From an uncultured Gammaproteobacteria bacterium (GTDB lineage Bacteria > Pseudomonadota > Gammaproteobacteria > CAJQNE01), in the NCBI GenBank assembly GCA_905479545.1, contig CAJQNE010000056.1, forward strand, positions 1 to 6,602: DNA of 6,602 nt, written 5' to 3'. Each line of letters begins with the position of its first letter. Positions within the stretch are counted from its first letter, which is position 1. The notes under the pieces were generated by a model. The model did no database searches, was not told the origin of the DNA, and worked only from the letters and a program-made list of their open reading frames with translations. The position numbers were made by a program, and so were the translations under genes. This document shows positions 6,495 through 6,602 of this stretch, in pieces.

Positions 6495-6602
6495 TTACTC
6501 ACCATCCAGCCGAGGCCTCTGACGTTTTTAATTGCCGATTTCCCCAGTTTTTTTCGCAAACTGTGAATCGTGAATTCGATGGCATTGCTGGATACTTCTT
6601 CG
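6491..6602 (-). CDS. OmpR-family response regulator, C-terminal fragment
   Basis: Thirty-six residues precede TGA at 6491-6493; the rest lies beyond the right edge. The segment EEVSSNAIEFTIHSLRKKLG followed by NVRGLGWMVSK is the recognition helix and beta-hairpin wing of the OmpR/PhoB winged-helix DNA-binding domain (compare the SNAxExxIxxLRRKL ... VRGxGY pattern). GWMV replaces the more usual GY-x-L at the wing. The receiver domain is out of view. It is the cognate partner of the downstream kinase, given the GTGA overlap, and by analogy with QseB, CusR and PmrA would activate nearby envelope or efflux genes. The targets are not visible here. Confidence 0.88.
   Translation of the reverse strand, partial: EEVSSNAIEFTIHSLRKKLGKSAIKNVRGLGWMVSK

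Noticed and set aside
1..6602. CRISPR array, tRNA, rRNA or integrase attachment site
   Set aside because: I saw no regularly spaced long repeats, cloverleaf-like genes or integrase-linked core repeats by eye on either strand.

Overview
The window looks like a piece of a mobile element in a gammaproteobacterium (base composition near 50% GC). Its left two thirds carry the end of an F-type (MPF-F) conjugation gene cluster. The right part holds an OmpR/QseBC-type two-component system on the opposite strand. The host genus cannot be fixed from sequence alone. The gammaproteobacterial call rests on the F/SXT-like TraG and the QseC-like kinase.

Layout. Positions 2-121 (+) are the C-terminal tail of an upstream gene, probably traH by position. 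Positions 132-3407 (+) encode a 1091-residue TraG-like mating-pair protein. Immediately after it, on the minus strand and convergent, is a 92-residue protein with two predicted membrane helices (3418-3696). It has its own Shine-Dalgarno sequence and a plausible extended -10 promoter. From 3761 a compact plus-strand cluster runs to 4778: a 78-residue secreted DUF1737-like protein, a secreted SLT-type lytic transglycosylase whose start overlaps the preceding stop, and a 105-residue protein I do not recognise that has a strong RBS.

Positions 4779-5198 contain no intact recognisable gene. The stretch holds three small hairpins, two of them near-identical 11-bp dyads (GGGTTNTACCC) 36 bp apart. It also holds a 53-codon plus-strand ORF that may be a truncated gene, and two minus-strand C-terminal remnants. 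One remnant reads like the last membrane helix of an RND efflux permease. I read this stretch as the junction between the conjugation module and a decayed efflux/regulator block.

Positions 5199-6494 (-) encode a complete histidine kinase. It is coupled by a GTGA overlap to the C-terminus of an OmpR-family response regulator that leaves the window at 6602.

Functional picture. TraG, the probable TraH and the transglycosylase would act in pilus/mating-pair assembly and local peptidoglycan opening. The small inverted membrane gene next to traG sits where entry-exclusion genes often lie. The two-component system next to an RND remnant suggests a former envelope- or metal-stress efflux locus that has lost its pump, at least on this side.
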